From: Mesorhizobium sp. WSM3862
GTDB taxonomy: Bacteria > Pseudomonadota > Alphaproteobacteria > Rhizobiales > Rhizobiaceae
Direction: 5' to 3'
Length of the DNA stretch: 64,000 bases
Assembly: GCF_002294985.1 (NCBI RefSeq)
Contig: NZ_NSGE01000002.1
Coordinates: 744,001 to 808,000, forward strand
The notes under the pieces: generated by a model
What the model saw: the letters and a program-made list of their open reading frames with translations, nothing else
What the model was told of the DNA's origin: nothing
Database searches by the model: none
In this document: positions 43,535 through 52,228 of the stretch, in pieces
Layout of the letters: every line of letters starts with the position of its first letter
Position numbering within the stretch: position 1 is the first letter of the stretch
Translations under genes and position numbers: made by a program

Positions 43535-44977
43535 ATGAATGCCGTGCCGCCCAATTCCGCATCGCTGATCGCCGCCCTCACCGGCGTGCTGTCTGATGGC
43601 GGGCTGCTGACCGAGGCAGAGGACCTTGTCCGCTACAGCCGCGACTGGTCGGGCGACCATTTCAGCCGGCCACTGGCGGTGGCGCGGCCGGCTTCTGTGG
43701 AAGAGATGTCGGCGCTGATGCGGCACTGCCATGCCGAACGCATTGCCGTCGTGCCGCAAGGTGGCCTGACGGGCCTTGTCGGCGCGGCGGTAGCGGCTGA
43801 CGGCAATGAGGTGGTCGTCTCGCTGGAGCGGATGAACAGGATCCGCTCGATCAGCCCGATCGACTTCGCCATGGTGGTCGAGGCCGGATGCATCCTGGAA
43901 GACGCCAAACGCGCCGCCGAAGAGCGCGACTGTATCTTGCCGATCACCTTCGGCGCCCAAGGCAGCTGCCGTATCGGCGGCAATGTCGCGACCAATGCCG
44001 GCGGCTTCAACGTGCTGCGCTACGGCATGACGCGCGACCTGGTGCTGGGCCTCGAAGTCGTGCTGGCCGACGGCCGGGTCTGGAACGGACTGAAGGTGCT
44101 GCGCAAGGACAATCGCGGCTACGACCTGAAGCAAATCTTCATCGGCTCGGAAGGTACGCTCGGCATCGTCACCGCCGCGGCACTGAAACTTTTTCCCAGG
44201 CCGACGCAGATCGAAACCGCGCTGGTCGGCCTGCGCTCGATCGAGGACGCCATGGCGCTCTATGCGCGGGCCCGGCGCGATTGCAGCGACCTGCTCACCG
44301 CCTTCGAGCTGATCCTGCGCGGCGGCATCGAGATCACCGTGCGCGAGCGCAAGGATTTCCCCGATCCGTTCCATAAGCCCTATCCGGCCTATGTGCTGAT
44401 CGAGGTTTCCGGCGGCGGCCTGATCAACCTGTCCGATATGCTTGTGAATTTTCTCGGCAGCGCCGGCGATCTGGTCGAGGACGGTATCGTGGCGTCCACA
44501 CGGGCGCAGGGCGAGCGTCTGTGGCTCTATCGCGAGATCATGGTCGAGCGCCAGGGGCGCGGCGGCCGCTATCTGCGCACCGATGTCTCGGTGCCGATCT
44601 CGAGGCTCGCCGATTTCGTCGCCGACGCGCTCTTCGAACTGGGACGGGCGAGACCCGATGCGCTGCCTGTCACCTACGGCCATGTCGGCGACGGCAACAT
44701 CCATCTCAACGTCGTGCCGCCCGAAGGCATGGGCTCGGAAGAAATCGAGCGCCTGTTTGAAGAGGCGGAAGCGGAGATTTTCGCCGTCGTCGACCGCTAT
44801 GGCGGCTCGATCAGCGCCGAGCACGGCATCGGCCGAGTCAAGCAGCGGGCCTTCCTCGACCGGATCGATCCGGTGAGCCTCGATCTCGCGGCAGGCATCA
44901 AGCAGGCGTTCGACCCGAACCACATATTGAGCGACGGCCGCATTCTGGCGCCCGCATCCGCCGTCGACTATAGGTGA
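43535..44977 (+). CDS. FAD-linked 2-hydroxyacid dehydrogenase (GlcD/D2HGDH-like)
   Basis: A 480-residue flavoprotein of the VAO/PCMH group that oxidises a D-2-hydroxy acid such as lactate, glycolate or 2-hydroxyglutarate. The FAD-binding part has VVPQGGLTGLVGAAVA, NVATNAGGFNVLRYG and IFIGSEGTLGIVTAAAL; the C-terminal half has YGHVGDGNIHLNV and GGSISAEHGIG with metal-binding His residues. The substrate is not known. It diverges from gloA and overlaps the context of a GntR gene four bases downstream, so the pair is one operon under operator copy 2. Confidence 0.9.
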   Translation: MNAVPPNSASLIAALTGVLSDGGLLTEAEDLVRYSRDWSGDHFSRPLAVARPASVEEMSALMRHCHAERIAVVPQGGLTGLVGAAVAADGNEVVVSLERMNRIRSISPIDFAMVVEAGCILEDAKRAAEERDCILPITFGAQGSCRIGGNVATNAGGFNVLRYGMTRDLVLGLEVVLADGRVWNGLKVLRKDNRGYDLKQIFIGSEGTLGIVTAAALKLFPRPTQIETALVGLRSIEDAMALYARARRDCSDLLTAFELILRGGIEITVRERKDFPDPFHKPYPAYVLIEVSGGGLINLSDMLVNFLGSAGDLVEDGIVASTRAQGERLWLYREIMVERQGRGGRYLRTDVSVPISRLADFVADALFELGRARPDALPVTYGHVGDGNIHLNVVPPEGMGSEEIERLFEEAEAEIFAVVDRYGGSISAEHGIGRVKQRAFLDRIDPVSLDLAAGIKQAFDPNHILSDGRILAPASAVDYR

Positions 44978-44980
44978 GCG

Positions 44981-45766
44981 ATGACGCTGAAGCTCGACAA
45001 GGTCAATCGCGGTCCGCACCTCTCTACACTGGTCGCGAGTTCCATCTCGCGCGAGATCGCGCAAGGGCGTCTGAAACCCGGCGATCAGCTGCCAACCGAA
45101 CAGGCGCTGGCGACCACATTCGGGGTCAGCCGCAACGTGGTGCGCGAGGCGATCGCCAGGCTGCGCTCCGAGGGTCGGATCTGGTCGCAGCAGGGAAGAG
45201 GCGCCTTCGTTGCCGACGCGGCCAACGCCACGGTGCTCACGATCGATTATGAGGCCTTGCAGCGGGCTGATTCCTTCCGCAACCTGTTCGAGCTGCGCGG
45301 GATGTTGGAAGTGCAGATCGCCGCGCTCGCCGCAACCCGCCGCTCCGACGCCGATATCGAGGCGATGGAACAGGCGCTCGATGGGATGCGCACCGCGCCT
45401 TATGGCAGCGTCGCCTGGCTGAAGAACGACCTCGGCTTCCATCGCGCCGTCGCCGAGGCGACCCAGAACCCCTATATGGGCCAGTTCCTTGTCTTCGTCT
45501 CGGAGCGGGTCCGCGAAAGCATCCTGGCCGCCGGCAACCAGCAGAAGTCCGACGACATGGCGCGCACAACACTGGGCGAGCACGAGCGCATCCTGGCCGC
45601 GATCAAGGCCGGCGACGCGAAAGGAGCGAGCGCCGCGATGACGCGGCATCTCGCCGGTGCGGCTTCGCGTGTCGGACTGCCGGGAGGTGAGGCCTCCGCG
45701 AAGCCAGCATCGCCGGCGCGGCATTCGCGGCTGCGGAAGGCAGTGCGCGGGCAGGCGGCCGGGTAG
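44981..45766 (+). CDS. GntR family regulator, FCD (FadR) type
   Basis: A 261-residue regulator with an N-terminal winged helix (GDQLPTEQALATTFGVSRNV and VREAIARLRSEGRIWSQQGR) and a C-terminal helical FCD domain of about 150 residues that binds an organic acid or sugar ligand through a metal, seen as FHRAVAEATQNPYM and GEHERILAAIKAGDAKGAS. It follows the FAD-linked dehydrogenase by three bases, so it is co-expressed with it. It is a strong candidate for the factor that binds the four TTGT-N3-ACAA sites of this locus. It ends in a basic, disordered tail. Confidence 0.9.
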   Translation: MTLKLDKVNRGPHLSTLVASSISREIAQGRLKPGDQLPTEQALATTFGVSRNVVREAIARLRSEGRIWSQQGRGAFVADAANATVLTIDYEALQRADSFRNLFELRGMLEVQIAALAATRRSDADIEAMEQALDGMRTAPYGSVAWLKNDLGFHRAVAEATQNPYMGQFLVFVSERVRESILAAGNQQKSDDMARTTLGEHERILAAIKAGDAKGASAAMTRHLAGAASRVGLPGGEASAKPASPARHSRLRKAVRGQAAG

Positions 45767-45827
45767 GCAGCGACTCAGCCCGCTCGGTCAGCGCCAGCCA
45801 AAACGGAGAGGAGCGCCCTGTGCGATT

Positions 45828-46733
45828 TCACTCAGCCACCGGTTCCATCAGCGACACCCCATTCAGCCCCGCGATTACATCCGACAGCGCCGGCACGAAT
45901 TTTTCGCCGTGCCCCGTAGCCACCGCCGTGGCAAAACCGTTGCGGACCACGGCGCCGACCGGGTTGGCGATGCCGGCGGCCTGGGCGAAGGAGGCGAGGT
46001 AGGTCATGTCCTTCAGCGCGTTGGCAATGGCGAAGCGCTGGGCGTTTTCGTTGCGGTTCAGTACGAAGTCGAAAAAGGCCTGGTAGAAGCCGCAATCCAT
46101 GCGGCTGCCGGAGATGACGCTGTTGAAGACCTGCGGCGTCAGCCCGGCCTTGGCGCCCAGCGTCAGCGCTTCCGAATAGATCGCGGAATAGCCCATCGAG
46201 ACGAAATTGTTGAGCAGCTTCATGGTGTGGCCGCTGCCGGTCGGACCGGTGTGGACGACGCGAGCCGCGAAGGCTTCGAGCACTGGCTGAGCGCGGGCGA
46301 CCGCTTCCGCCGCGCCGCCGACCATGACGTCGAGCTTGCCTTCGACCGCTTCCTTGGGGGTGCGCGCCAGCGGCGCGTCGATCAGCGTCACGCTTTGAGC
46401 TGCAAGTTCGGCGGCGAGCGCGATCGTCGAGGACGGGTTGGAGGTGGAGCAGTCGATGATGAGCAGCGGTTTGTCGGCAGCCGCAAGCCCCTCCGGACCC
46501 TTCACAACCGCTTCCACCTGCGGCGAGCCGGTGACACAGATCAGCACGATATCGCAGGTTTCGGCGAGCGCGCGCGGCGTCGCAGCCTGGCGGGCGCCGG
46601 CGCCGACCAGCTTCAGCGCCGCCTCCTGGTTGCGGTGTGCCCAGACCGTCAGCGGCCAGCCCTTGGCGAGAAGGTTGGCCGCCATGCCCGAACCCATCGC
46701 GCCCAGGCCGATAAAGCCGATTTGCTGCTTCAT
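45828..46733 (-). CDS. NAD(P)-dependent beta-hydroxyacid dehydrogenase
   Basis: A 301-residue enzyme of the 3-hydroxyisobutyrate/tartronate-semialdehyde reductase family. IGFIGLGAMGSGMAANLLAK is the Rossmann fold with the family's GLGxMGxxMA, IIDCSTSNPSST and APLARTPKEAVEGKL follow, and TGSGHTMKLLNNF carries the catalytic Lys. It reduces or oxidises a 3-hydroxy or 2-hydroxy acid; the exact substrate is unknown. It is convergent with the GntR gene upstream and diverges from the second GntR gene, so it may be under that regulator. Confidence 0.88.
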   Translation of the reverse strand: MKQQIGFIGLGAMGSGMAANLLAKGWPLTVWAHRNQEAALKLVGAGARQAATPRALAETCDIVLICVTGSPQVEAVVKGPEGLAAADKPLLIIDCSTSNPSSTIALAAELAAQSVTLIDAPLARTPKEAVEGKLDVMVGGAAEAVARAQPVLEAFAARVVHTGPTGSGHTMKLLNNFVSMGYSAIYSEALTLGAKAGLTPQVFNSVISGSRMDCGFYQAFFDFVLNRNENAQRFAIANALKDMTYLASFAQAAGIANPVGAVVRNGFATAVATGHGEKFVPALSDVIAGLNGVSLMEPVAE

Positions 46734-46916
46734 ATTGGTCTTCCCTTGCTGTTGGCGTTTCTGTCTTGACGCATGCCGTAGTCCCAGGACCGCTGCTCAC
46801 TTCTGGGCGGCATGCATTCGAAACGAAAGATTGCCGTTGCAACCAAGCGGTGCGATCCTTGGCGCAAGAATCGATTTAACCGGGCCGGTTTTCGGATGAC
46901 GGATCGCGAGGGAGCA

Positions 46917-47639
46917 ATGTTCGGCGCCATTCGCCAGTCCCCCAACCTCAGGGGCGAACTGGTCGACAAGTTTGCCGCGCAGATCGAAGCCGGCGATCTT
47001 GCGCCTGGCCAGAGGCTGCCCACCGAGCAGGAGATTGTCAACGCAACAGGCGTCAGCCGGACCGTGGTTCGCGAGGCGCTGGCATCGTTGCGCGCACGCG
47101 GGCTGATCACCACGCGGCAGGGCCTCGGCGCCTTTGTGGCCCAGGAACCCCCGCCGAAAACCTTTTCGATCGTACCGACGGATGTCGAATCGATCGACGA
47201 GATCCTGGCCGTGCTCGAGCTGCGCATGGGCGTCGAGGCGGAAGCAGCGGCGCTGGCGGCCATGCGCAGGACTGCCAAGGACCTTGCGCTTATGGCCAAG
47301 TGGCTCGATGCAATCGACCGGGCGATCGCCGAGACGGGTCTTGCTGCGACCGAGGATGCGGCCTTCCATCGGGCGATTTCGCTCGCCTCGCACAACGCCT
47401 ATTTCAGCCGGCTCTTCGACACGTTCGGCACCGCGATGATCCCGCGCCAATGGACGCAATACGATCGCTTGGAGCCCGACGAGCGCGAGCGGCATTTCGA
47501 GCGGACGCGGCGCGAGCACCGGGCGATCCACGACGCCATCGCGTCGCGCGACGCCAAGGCGGCGCAACGCGCGATGCGGCTGCACCTCATCCGTTCCTAC
47601 AAGCGCTTCGAGCAGCTGCGCGACAGCGCCGGGAAGTAA
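46917..47639 (+). CDS. GntR family regulator, FCD (FadR) type
   Basis: A 240-residue regulator with winged helix (GQRLPTEQEIVNATGVSRTV, then VREALASLRARGLITTRQGL) and FCD domain (ILAVLELRMGVEAEAAALAA, FHRAISLASHNAYFSRLFDT, HRAIHDAIASRDAKAAQRAM). It is the second FadR-type regulator of this locus. The start at 46917 has GAGG 5 bases upstream; an in-frame ATG at 46896 is possible. It diverges from the beta-hydroxyacid dehydrogenase gene and precedes operator copy 3 by 190 bases. Confidence 0.88.
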   Translation: MFGAIRQSPNLRGELVDKFAAQIEAGDLAPGQRLPTEQEIVNATGVSRTVVREALASLRARGLITTRQGLGAFVAQEPPPKTFSIVPTDVESIDEILAVLELRMGVEAEAAALAAMRRTAKDLALMAKWLDAIDRAIAETGLAATEDAAFHRAISLASHNAYFSRLFDTFGTAMIPRQWTQYDRLEPDERERHFERTRREHRAIHDAIASRDAKAAQRAMRLHLIRSYKRFEQLRDSAGK

Positions 47640-47827
47640 ATCGGGCAAGGCCGCTCGACCGGCTCGCAGTTTGTATCGATCAGTGGCCGCTGCGGCTTGA
47701 CGTTCCAAGTCAGGTCGGGATCGATCGGCGCCATGCGCAGATGCCGGGAACATTCCGTCGCCCTTCCAGCCTGCCGGTAGATCCAAAACCGCCACTTTCC
47801 ATCATTAGCTTTTGCATGATTACAGGG

Positions 47828-47838
47828 TTGTCATACAA
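47828..47838. promoter_or_regulatory. FadR/GntR-type operator, copy 3 (aldo/keto reductase)
   Basis: TTGTCATACAA, extending to the perfect 13-base palindrome GTTGTCATACAAC (47827-47839), is preceded by CAGGG. It lies 68 bases before the aldo/keto reductase start in a 267-base region with no gene. TTGCAT (47812-47817) and TACAAC (47834-47839) could be the -35 and -10 boxes, 16 bases apart, so the operator would overlap the -10. Confidence 0.7.
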
Positions 47839-47906
47839 CTATCCAATCTGATATTCCTGCGGACACGACCCGTCAAGACGACGCGGGCTTTGAGGAGTGA
47901 GTTTCC

Positions 47907-48893
47907 ATGCATCAAAGGCGATTTGGCCGCACCGGCTGGCAAGTGTCGGAAATCGGCTTCGGCAGTTGGGCGATCGGCGCCGACTGGGGCGACGTCGAGG
48001 AGAAGGACGCCATCGCGGCGCTCAACGCCGCGCTCGATTCAGGCGTGACGATGATCGACACCGCCGACGTCTATGGCGACGGCCGGGCGGAGAAGCTGAT
48101 CGCAAAGACGCTGAAGGGACGAGGCGGCGCGAGGCCTATGGTCGCCACCAAGGCCGGCAAGCGGCTGAACCCGCATGTCGCCTCCGGCTACAATCGCCAG
48201 AACCTGACCAGCTTCGTCGAGCGCAGCCTGCGCTATCTCGAGGTCGACGTGCTGGACCTCATCCAACTCCACTGTCCGATGACGGAGGTCTTCTACCAGC
48301 CCGAGACGTTCGAGGCGCTGGACAGGCTGGTCGAGGAGGGCAAGATCCGTCACTATGGCGTCAGCGTCGAAAAGGTCGAGGAAGGCATCAAGGCGCTGCA
48401 ATATCCCGGCGTCGCCAGCGTCCAGATCATCTACAACATCTTTCGGCAGCGCCCGGCGGAGCTGTTCTTCGACATGGCGCGCCAGAAGGATGTTGCCATC
48501 ATCGTCAGGGTGCCGCTGGCCAGCGGCCTGCTCTCCGGCAAGTTCAAGAGCGATTCCAGCTTCAGCGCCAAGGACCACCGCAACTATAACCGTCAAGGCG
48601 AGGCCTTCGACGTCGGCGAGACGTTCGCGGGCGTCAACTATGAGGAAGGCCTGCAGGCGGTCGAGGAATTGCGGCCGCTGCTGCCGCCAGGCGCTACAAT
48701 GGCGCAATGGGCGCTGCGCTGGATCCTGATGAACCCGGCGGTTACGGTTACCATTCCGGGCGCCAAGTCCGTCCGGCAGGCGCAGGAAAACGCCGCCGCG
48801 TCCGACCTGCCGGCGCTCTCGCTGCAAGTGATGAAGCGCATCGCCGACATCTATGAGCGACGCATCAAGGCCGCCGTTCATCAGCGCTGGTGA
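47907..48893 (+). CDS. aldo/keto reductase
   Basis: A 328-residue NAD(P)-dependent TIM-barrel oxidoreductase. The tetrad is visible: Asp in MIDTADVYGDG, Tyr in VYG, Lys in MVATKAGKRL and His in LDLIQLHCPM. The C-terminal coenzyme-binding segment is TVTIPGAKSVRQAQENAAAS. In a locus with a fuconolactonase-type enzyme it may oxidise a free sugar to its lactone, as known sugar dehydrogenases of this family do, but this is inferred. The stop codon overlaps the start of the lactonase-like gene. Confidence 0.9.
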   Translation: MHQRRFGRTGWQVSEIGFGSWAIGADWGDVEEKDAIAALNAALDSGVTMIDTADVYGDGRAEKLIAKTLKGRGGARPMVATKAGKRLNPHVASGYNRQNLTSFVERSLRYLEVDVLDLIQLHCPMTEVFYQPETFEALDRLVEEGKIRHYGVSVEKVEEGIKALQYPGVASVQIIYNIFRQRPAELFFDMARQKDVAIIVRVPLASGLLSGKFKSDSSFSAKDHRNYNRQGEAFDVGETFAGVNYEEGLQAVEELRPLLPPGATMAQWALRWILMNPAVTVTIPGAKSVRQAQENAAASDLPALSLQVMKRIADIYERRIKAAVHQRW

Positions 48894-48898
48894 GCGCC

Positions 48899-49762
48899 AT
48901 GGGCACCGGCAAGCCCCTGGTGATCGACGGGCATCAGCATTTCTGGGACCCCGCGGACGGGTCCTGCGGCTGGATGACGGAGGATTACGCCGCCATCCGC
49001 CGGGTGTTCACGCCCGAGGACCTCAGGCCGGCGCTGGCCGCGGCCGGCGTGGACAGGACCATCCTGGTCCAGACATGGCATTCGCTCGGCGAGACGCGGG
49101 GGTTCCTGGTCACGGCCAGCCGGACCGATTTCGTCGCCGGCGTCGTCGGCTGGGTCGACCTCACCGAACCCGAGGTGGCGGCCACGGTGTCCGAGCTGAA
49201 GGCGCGGCCGGATGGCCATTACCTAGTCGGCATTCGTCACCTCGTCCACAACGAGACGGATCCGAACTGGCTGCTGCGCGCGGAAGTCCAGCGCGGGCTG
49301 GCGGCTGTCGCCGAGGCGGGGCTGGTCTATGACCTGCTGTTGAAGGAGCCGCAGATTCCGGCTGCTTTGGAGACGGTGGAACGGCATCCCAATTTGCGTT
49401 TCGTCGTCGACCACATCGCAAAACCGCGCATTGCGCAGCGCGCGATGGAGCCGTGGGCCGGATTGATGCAGGGCTTCGCGGCGCATCGCGACCATGTCTG
49501 GTGCAAGCTCTCCGGAATGGTCACGGAAGCCGACTGGCGGCGCTGGAATAGCCAGGATCTGCAGCCCTATGTCGACGCGGTGCTTTCGATCTTCGGACCG
49601 TCGCGATGCCTGTTCGGTTCGGATTGGCCGGTCTGCCTGGTCGCCGCAAACTATCGGTCGGTCAAGCGCGCGCTTGACGACTGTCTTTCCGGGCTGACGG
49701 AGCAAGAGCGTTCGCAGATTTTTGGAGCTTCCGCCCTCGAGGCGTACCGCTTGTCGCTGTAA
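48899..49762 (+). CDS. amidohydrolase family lactonase (L-fuconolactonase-like)
   Basis: A 287-residue metal-dependent TIM-barrel hydrolase. VIDGHQHFWDP holds the first metal ligands, RHLVHNETDPNWL a family-specific block, FVVDHIAKP a further His and LFGSDWPVC the final Asp. This set is typical of L-fuconolactonase and other sugar-lactone or 2-pyrone-4,6-dicarboxylate lactonases. It would open the lactone formed by the upstream aldo/keto reductase. The start is taken as ATG at 48899; GTG at 48890, overlapping the upstream stop, is also possible. Confidence 0.87.
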   Translation: MGTGKPLVIDGHQHFWDPADGSCGWMTEDYAAIRRVFTPEDLRPALAAAGVDRTILVQTWHSLGETRGFLVTASRTDFVAGVVGWVDLTEPEVAATVSELKARPDGHYLVGIRHLVHNETDPNWLLRAEVQRGLAAVAEAGLVYDLLLKEPQIPAALETVERHPNLRFVVDHIAKPRIAQRAMEPWAGLMQGFAAHRDHVWCKLSGMVTEADWRRWNSQDLQPYVDAVLSIFGPSRCLFGSDWPVCLVAANYRSVKRALDDCLSGLTEQERSQIFGASALEAYRLSL

Positions 49763-50000
49763 CAGTGACAAGGCTCTGAATGTCTCCCGCCCGAGCGGTC
49801 GCGGGGCCACATTCAACGCCACCATCATCGCGGCGCATTGTCTTTGCGTCGGGCATCCTTGTCCGGCGCCTCGCGCCGACTGCGGTGAACTTCCTCAAAC
49901 AAGGTGACATCAGAAACGAAGGAAAGGGGTGATGCGGCCCCTTTCGTTCGTCCGGCCCAGGGCGCAGCAATGTTGACAGCCGTGTTACATGGTAATAGGG

Positions 50001-50011
50001 TTGTATGACAA
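50001..50011. promoter_or_regulatory. FadR/GntR-type operator, copy 4 (Liv-type ABC importer)
   Basis: TTGTATGACAA, preceded by TAGGG, is the fourth TTGT-N3-ACAA site, 27 bases before the binding-protein start. TTGACA at 49973-49978 is a likely -35; TAGGGT (49996-50001) at 17 bases would be a poor -10 abutting the operator. Confidence 0.68.
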
Positions 50012-50038
50012 GTTAGCCATGTAACGGGAGGAACATGC

Positions 50039-51271
50039 ATGAGACAGCTAGGACTTGGATTGACCATGGCGGCCGCGGGGCTCGCCATGGCTTTGCAGAC
50101 GGCCCGCGCCGACGAGGAACTGCCCATCGGCGTCATCGCCGCGCAGTCGGGCTCATTCGTTTCGGCCGGCAACACCATCGTCGGCGCGGCCAACCTGGCG
50201 GCGCAGCAGATCAACGACGCCGGCGGCATCAAGGTCGGCGACAAGACCTACAAGATCAAGCTCTATATCCGCGACAACCGGACCGATGTGAACGTCTCCA
50301 TCGCGGCCGCGCGCGAGCTGGTCAACGACATCGGCGTCAAGGCCATCTGGGGCACCGAGACGCATGACTTCTCGGTGTCCATGGCCAAGATCACCGGCCC
50401 GGCCAAGGTGCTGCAGTTTTCCGGGAACAGCTCGCTCGGCGCCGTGCTCGACGACAAGGCCGTCGCCGAGGGCGGCTGGCTCCACTACACGTTCCAGAGC
50501 GAGCCGCAGGAATGGCAGCGCAGCGGCAGCACCGCCAAGGGCGTGCTGTCGCTGCTCACGCCGCAGCTGAAGTCGCCGCCGAAGCATTCGGTGGTGTTCG
50601 TCGGCAATGACGCGACCGGACAGTATCTGTCGTCGCACTATGTCAAGGCGCTCGAGGCGGAAGGCCAGAAAGTCGACCTCGTGCAGTATCCGCCGGATAC
50701 GACCGACTTCTCGCCGCTGCTCACCCGCATCAAGGGCATGAAGCCCGATATCGTGCATTTTTGGTACAATGGCGATTCAACCCTCACAGCTTTCCCGCAA
50801 GCCCTCAAGCTCGGCGTGGCGCCGTCCTATTTCCTGTTCGGCGTCGACCCGGGCATCTACCAGGAGCGCAGCCTCAAGGCGGACGTGCCGGTGACGATGA
50901 GCTGCGTGCCGGTCTGCTGGGGTTCCTCGCCATACCCCGAGGTGAAGCAGTATTTCGACAAATATTTCGGCCTCGGCGCCGCCAAGGGCCCGCAGTCCTC
51001 CGTTTCGCTGCTCTATTACGATTACTTCTTCTGGTACGCCAAGGCGCTGGAGAAGGTCGGCAAGATCGACGATCCGGACGCGGTGGTCGCGGAGCTCTTG
51101 AAGTCGGACTACAAGGGCGTCGTGTCGCCTGTGCCGCTTGTCTTCAACAAGCATCATCAGGTCACCTTCGCGACCGAGGTCTGCATGGTCGAACCCAACA
51201 CATCCGACAAGTTCAAATGCGCGGTCGAGCAGCCGCCGGCCGCTCCACCGCCCGGCGACAACGGCGGCTGA
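50039..51271 (+). CDS. Liv-type ABC importer, periplasmic substrate-binding protein
   Basis: A 410-residue binding protein of the LivJ type (branched-chain amino acids and many aromatic or carboxylic compounds). A signal peptide (MRQLGLGLTMAAAGLAMALQ, cleavage near ARA) precedes LPIGVIAAQSGSFVSAGNTI, NLAAQQINDAGGIKV, and IWGTETHDFSV, where the substrate is held. It has several cysteines (MSCVPVCW) and a proline-rich tail. The best guess is a substrate related to the catabolic genes just upstream, rather than leucine, because the operon shares their operator. A hairpin follows the stop codon. Confidence 0.9.
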   Translation: MRQLGLGLTMAAAGLAMALQTARADEELPIGVIAAQSGSFVSAGNTIVGAANLAAQQINDAGGIKVGDKTYKIKLYIRDNRTDVNVSIAAARELVNDIGVKAIWGTETHDFSVSMAKITGPAKVLQFSGNSSLGAVLDDKAVAEGGWLHYTFQSEPQEWQRSGSTAKGVLSLLTPQLKSPPKHSVVFVGNDATGQYLSSHYVKALEAEGQKVDLVQYPPDTTDFSPLLTRIKGMKPDIVHFWYNGDSTLTAFPQALKLGVAPSYFLFGVDPGIYQERSLKADVPVTMSCVPVCWGSSPYPEVKQYFDKYFGLGAAKGPQSSVSLLYYDYFFWYAKALEKVGKIDDPDAVVAELLKSDYKGVVSPVPLVFNKHHQVTFATEVCMVEPNTSDKFKCAVEQPPAAPPPGDNGG

Positions 51272-51299
51272 GCCGGTCCGCAACGAAAATCCGACATCG

Positions 51300-51326
51300 G
51301 GATGGGCGGCTATGTTCCGCCCATCC
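51300..51326 (+). terminator. intercistronic hairpin after the binding-protein gene
   Basis: GGATGGGCGG (51300-51309) pairs perfectly with CCGCCCATCC (51317-51326) around seven bases, then TTCC. It lies 28 bases after the stop codon of the binding protein and before the first permease gene, and may limit expression of the downstream genes or protect the upstream message. Confidence 0.6.
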
Positions 51327-51354
51327 TTCCCTGCAGGTTCTCCACCCGGATTTG

Positions 51355-52227
51355 ATGATGGACATTTTTGTGCAGCAACTGGTGAACAGCCTATCGGTTG
51401 CCAGCGTCACCATTCTCATCGGCATCGGCATCACGCTGATCTTCGGCCTGGCCGGCATCGTCAATTTCGCGCATGGCGAGTTCCTGATGGTCGGCGGCAT
51501 GGCGACCTGGTTCATGGTCGGCGCCGGGATGAACTTCTTTGTGGCGCTGGTGTTGGCCGGCCTGCTGGTCGGGGCGCTCGGCTTTGCCGCCGAACGATGC
51601 CTGTTCCGCTTCACGCTCAACCGGCCGATGAACGGCTTCATCATGTCGATCGGCCTCAGCGTGATCCTGCAGCACGCCGTCATCCGCGTCTTCAACGAGT
51701 TCCAGAAAAGCATCACCGACCCGGTCGGCCTAGTCTGGACGATCGGCGGCGTGGATATCATCGCGATGCGCGCGATCGTCGTCGCGGTAACGGCCGTGAT
51801 CGTGGCGATAACCTATTTCGGCATCTCGCGCAGCCGCTATGGGATGGCGTTGCGGGCGAGCGTTTCGGACCGCGACACCGCTGAGCTGATGGGCATTCCG
51901 GTTCGCCGCTACGTCACCGGCGTCTTCATCTATGGCAGCCTGCTTGCCGGCATCGGCGGCGCGCTGATGATCTCGCTGTTTCCGATCACGCCCTTCACCG
52001 GCAGCGTCATCATCATTCGCGGCTTCGCGGTCTCGCTAATCGGCGGTCTCGGCAATGTCGGTGGCGCCGTCGTCGGCGGCCTGGTGCTCGGCCTCGTCGA
52101 TGGCCTCAGCGCCGGTTACGGATATCCGGAATGGACCGACGCCTATTCGCTGGTCGTGATGATCCTGATCCTGGTGCTGCGGCCCCAGGGACTGCTTGGC
52201 GGCACGCTCGGCCGGAAGGCATCGTGA
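51355..52227 (+). CDS. Liv-type ABC importer permease LivH
   Basis: A 290-residue membrane protein of the LivH family. DIFVQQLVNSLSVASVTILI opens TM1, GIVNFAHGEFLMVGGMATWF is the conserved LivH loop, and ASVSDRDTAELMGIPVRRYV is the coupling helix that contacts the ATPase. GFAVSLIGGLGNVGGAVVGG is the typical last segment. ATG at 51355 and 51358 are both possible starts. The next gene begins one base after the stop. Confidence 0.93.
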   Translation: MMDIFVQQLVNSLSVASVTILIGIGITLIFGLAGIVNFAHGEFLMVGGMATWFMVGAGMNFFVALVLAGLLVGALGFAAERCLFRFTLNRPMNGFIMSIGLSVILQHAVIRVFNEFQKSITDPVGLVWTIGGVDIIAMRAIVVAVTAVIVAITYFGISRSRYGMALRASVSDRDTAELMGIPVRRYVTGVFIYGSLLAGIGGALMISLFPITPFTGSVIIIRGFAVSLIGGLGNVGGAVVGGLVLGLVDGLSAGYGYPEWTDAYSLVVMILILVLRPQGLLGGTLGRKAS

Positions 52228-52228
52228 G

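Noticed and set aside
43463..45724. A 753-codon minus-strand open frame opposite the FAD dehydrogenase and GntR genes
   Set aside because: Composition is typical of antisense to high-GC genes (His/Arg/Gln-rich) and no motif is present; the plus-strand genes are complete.
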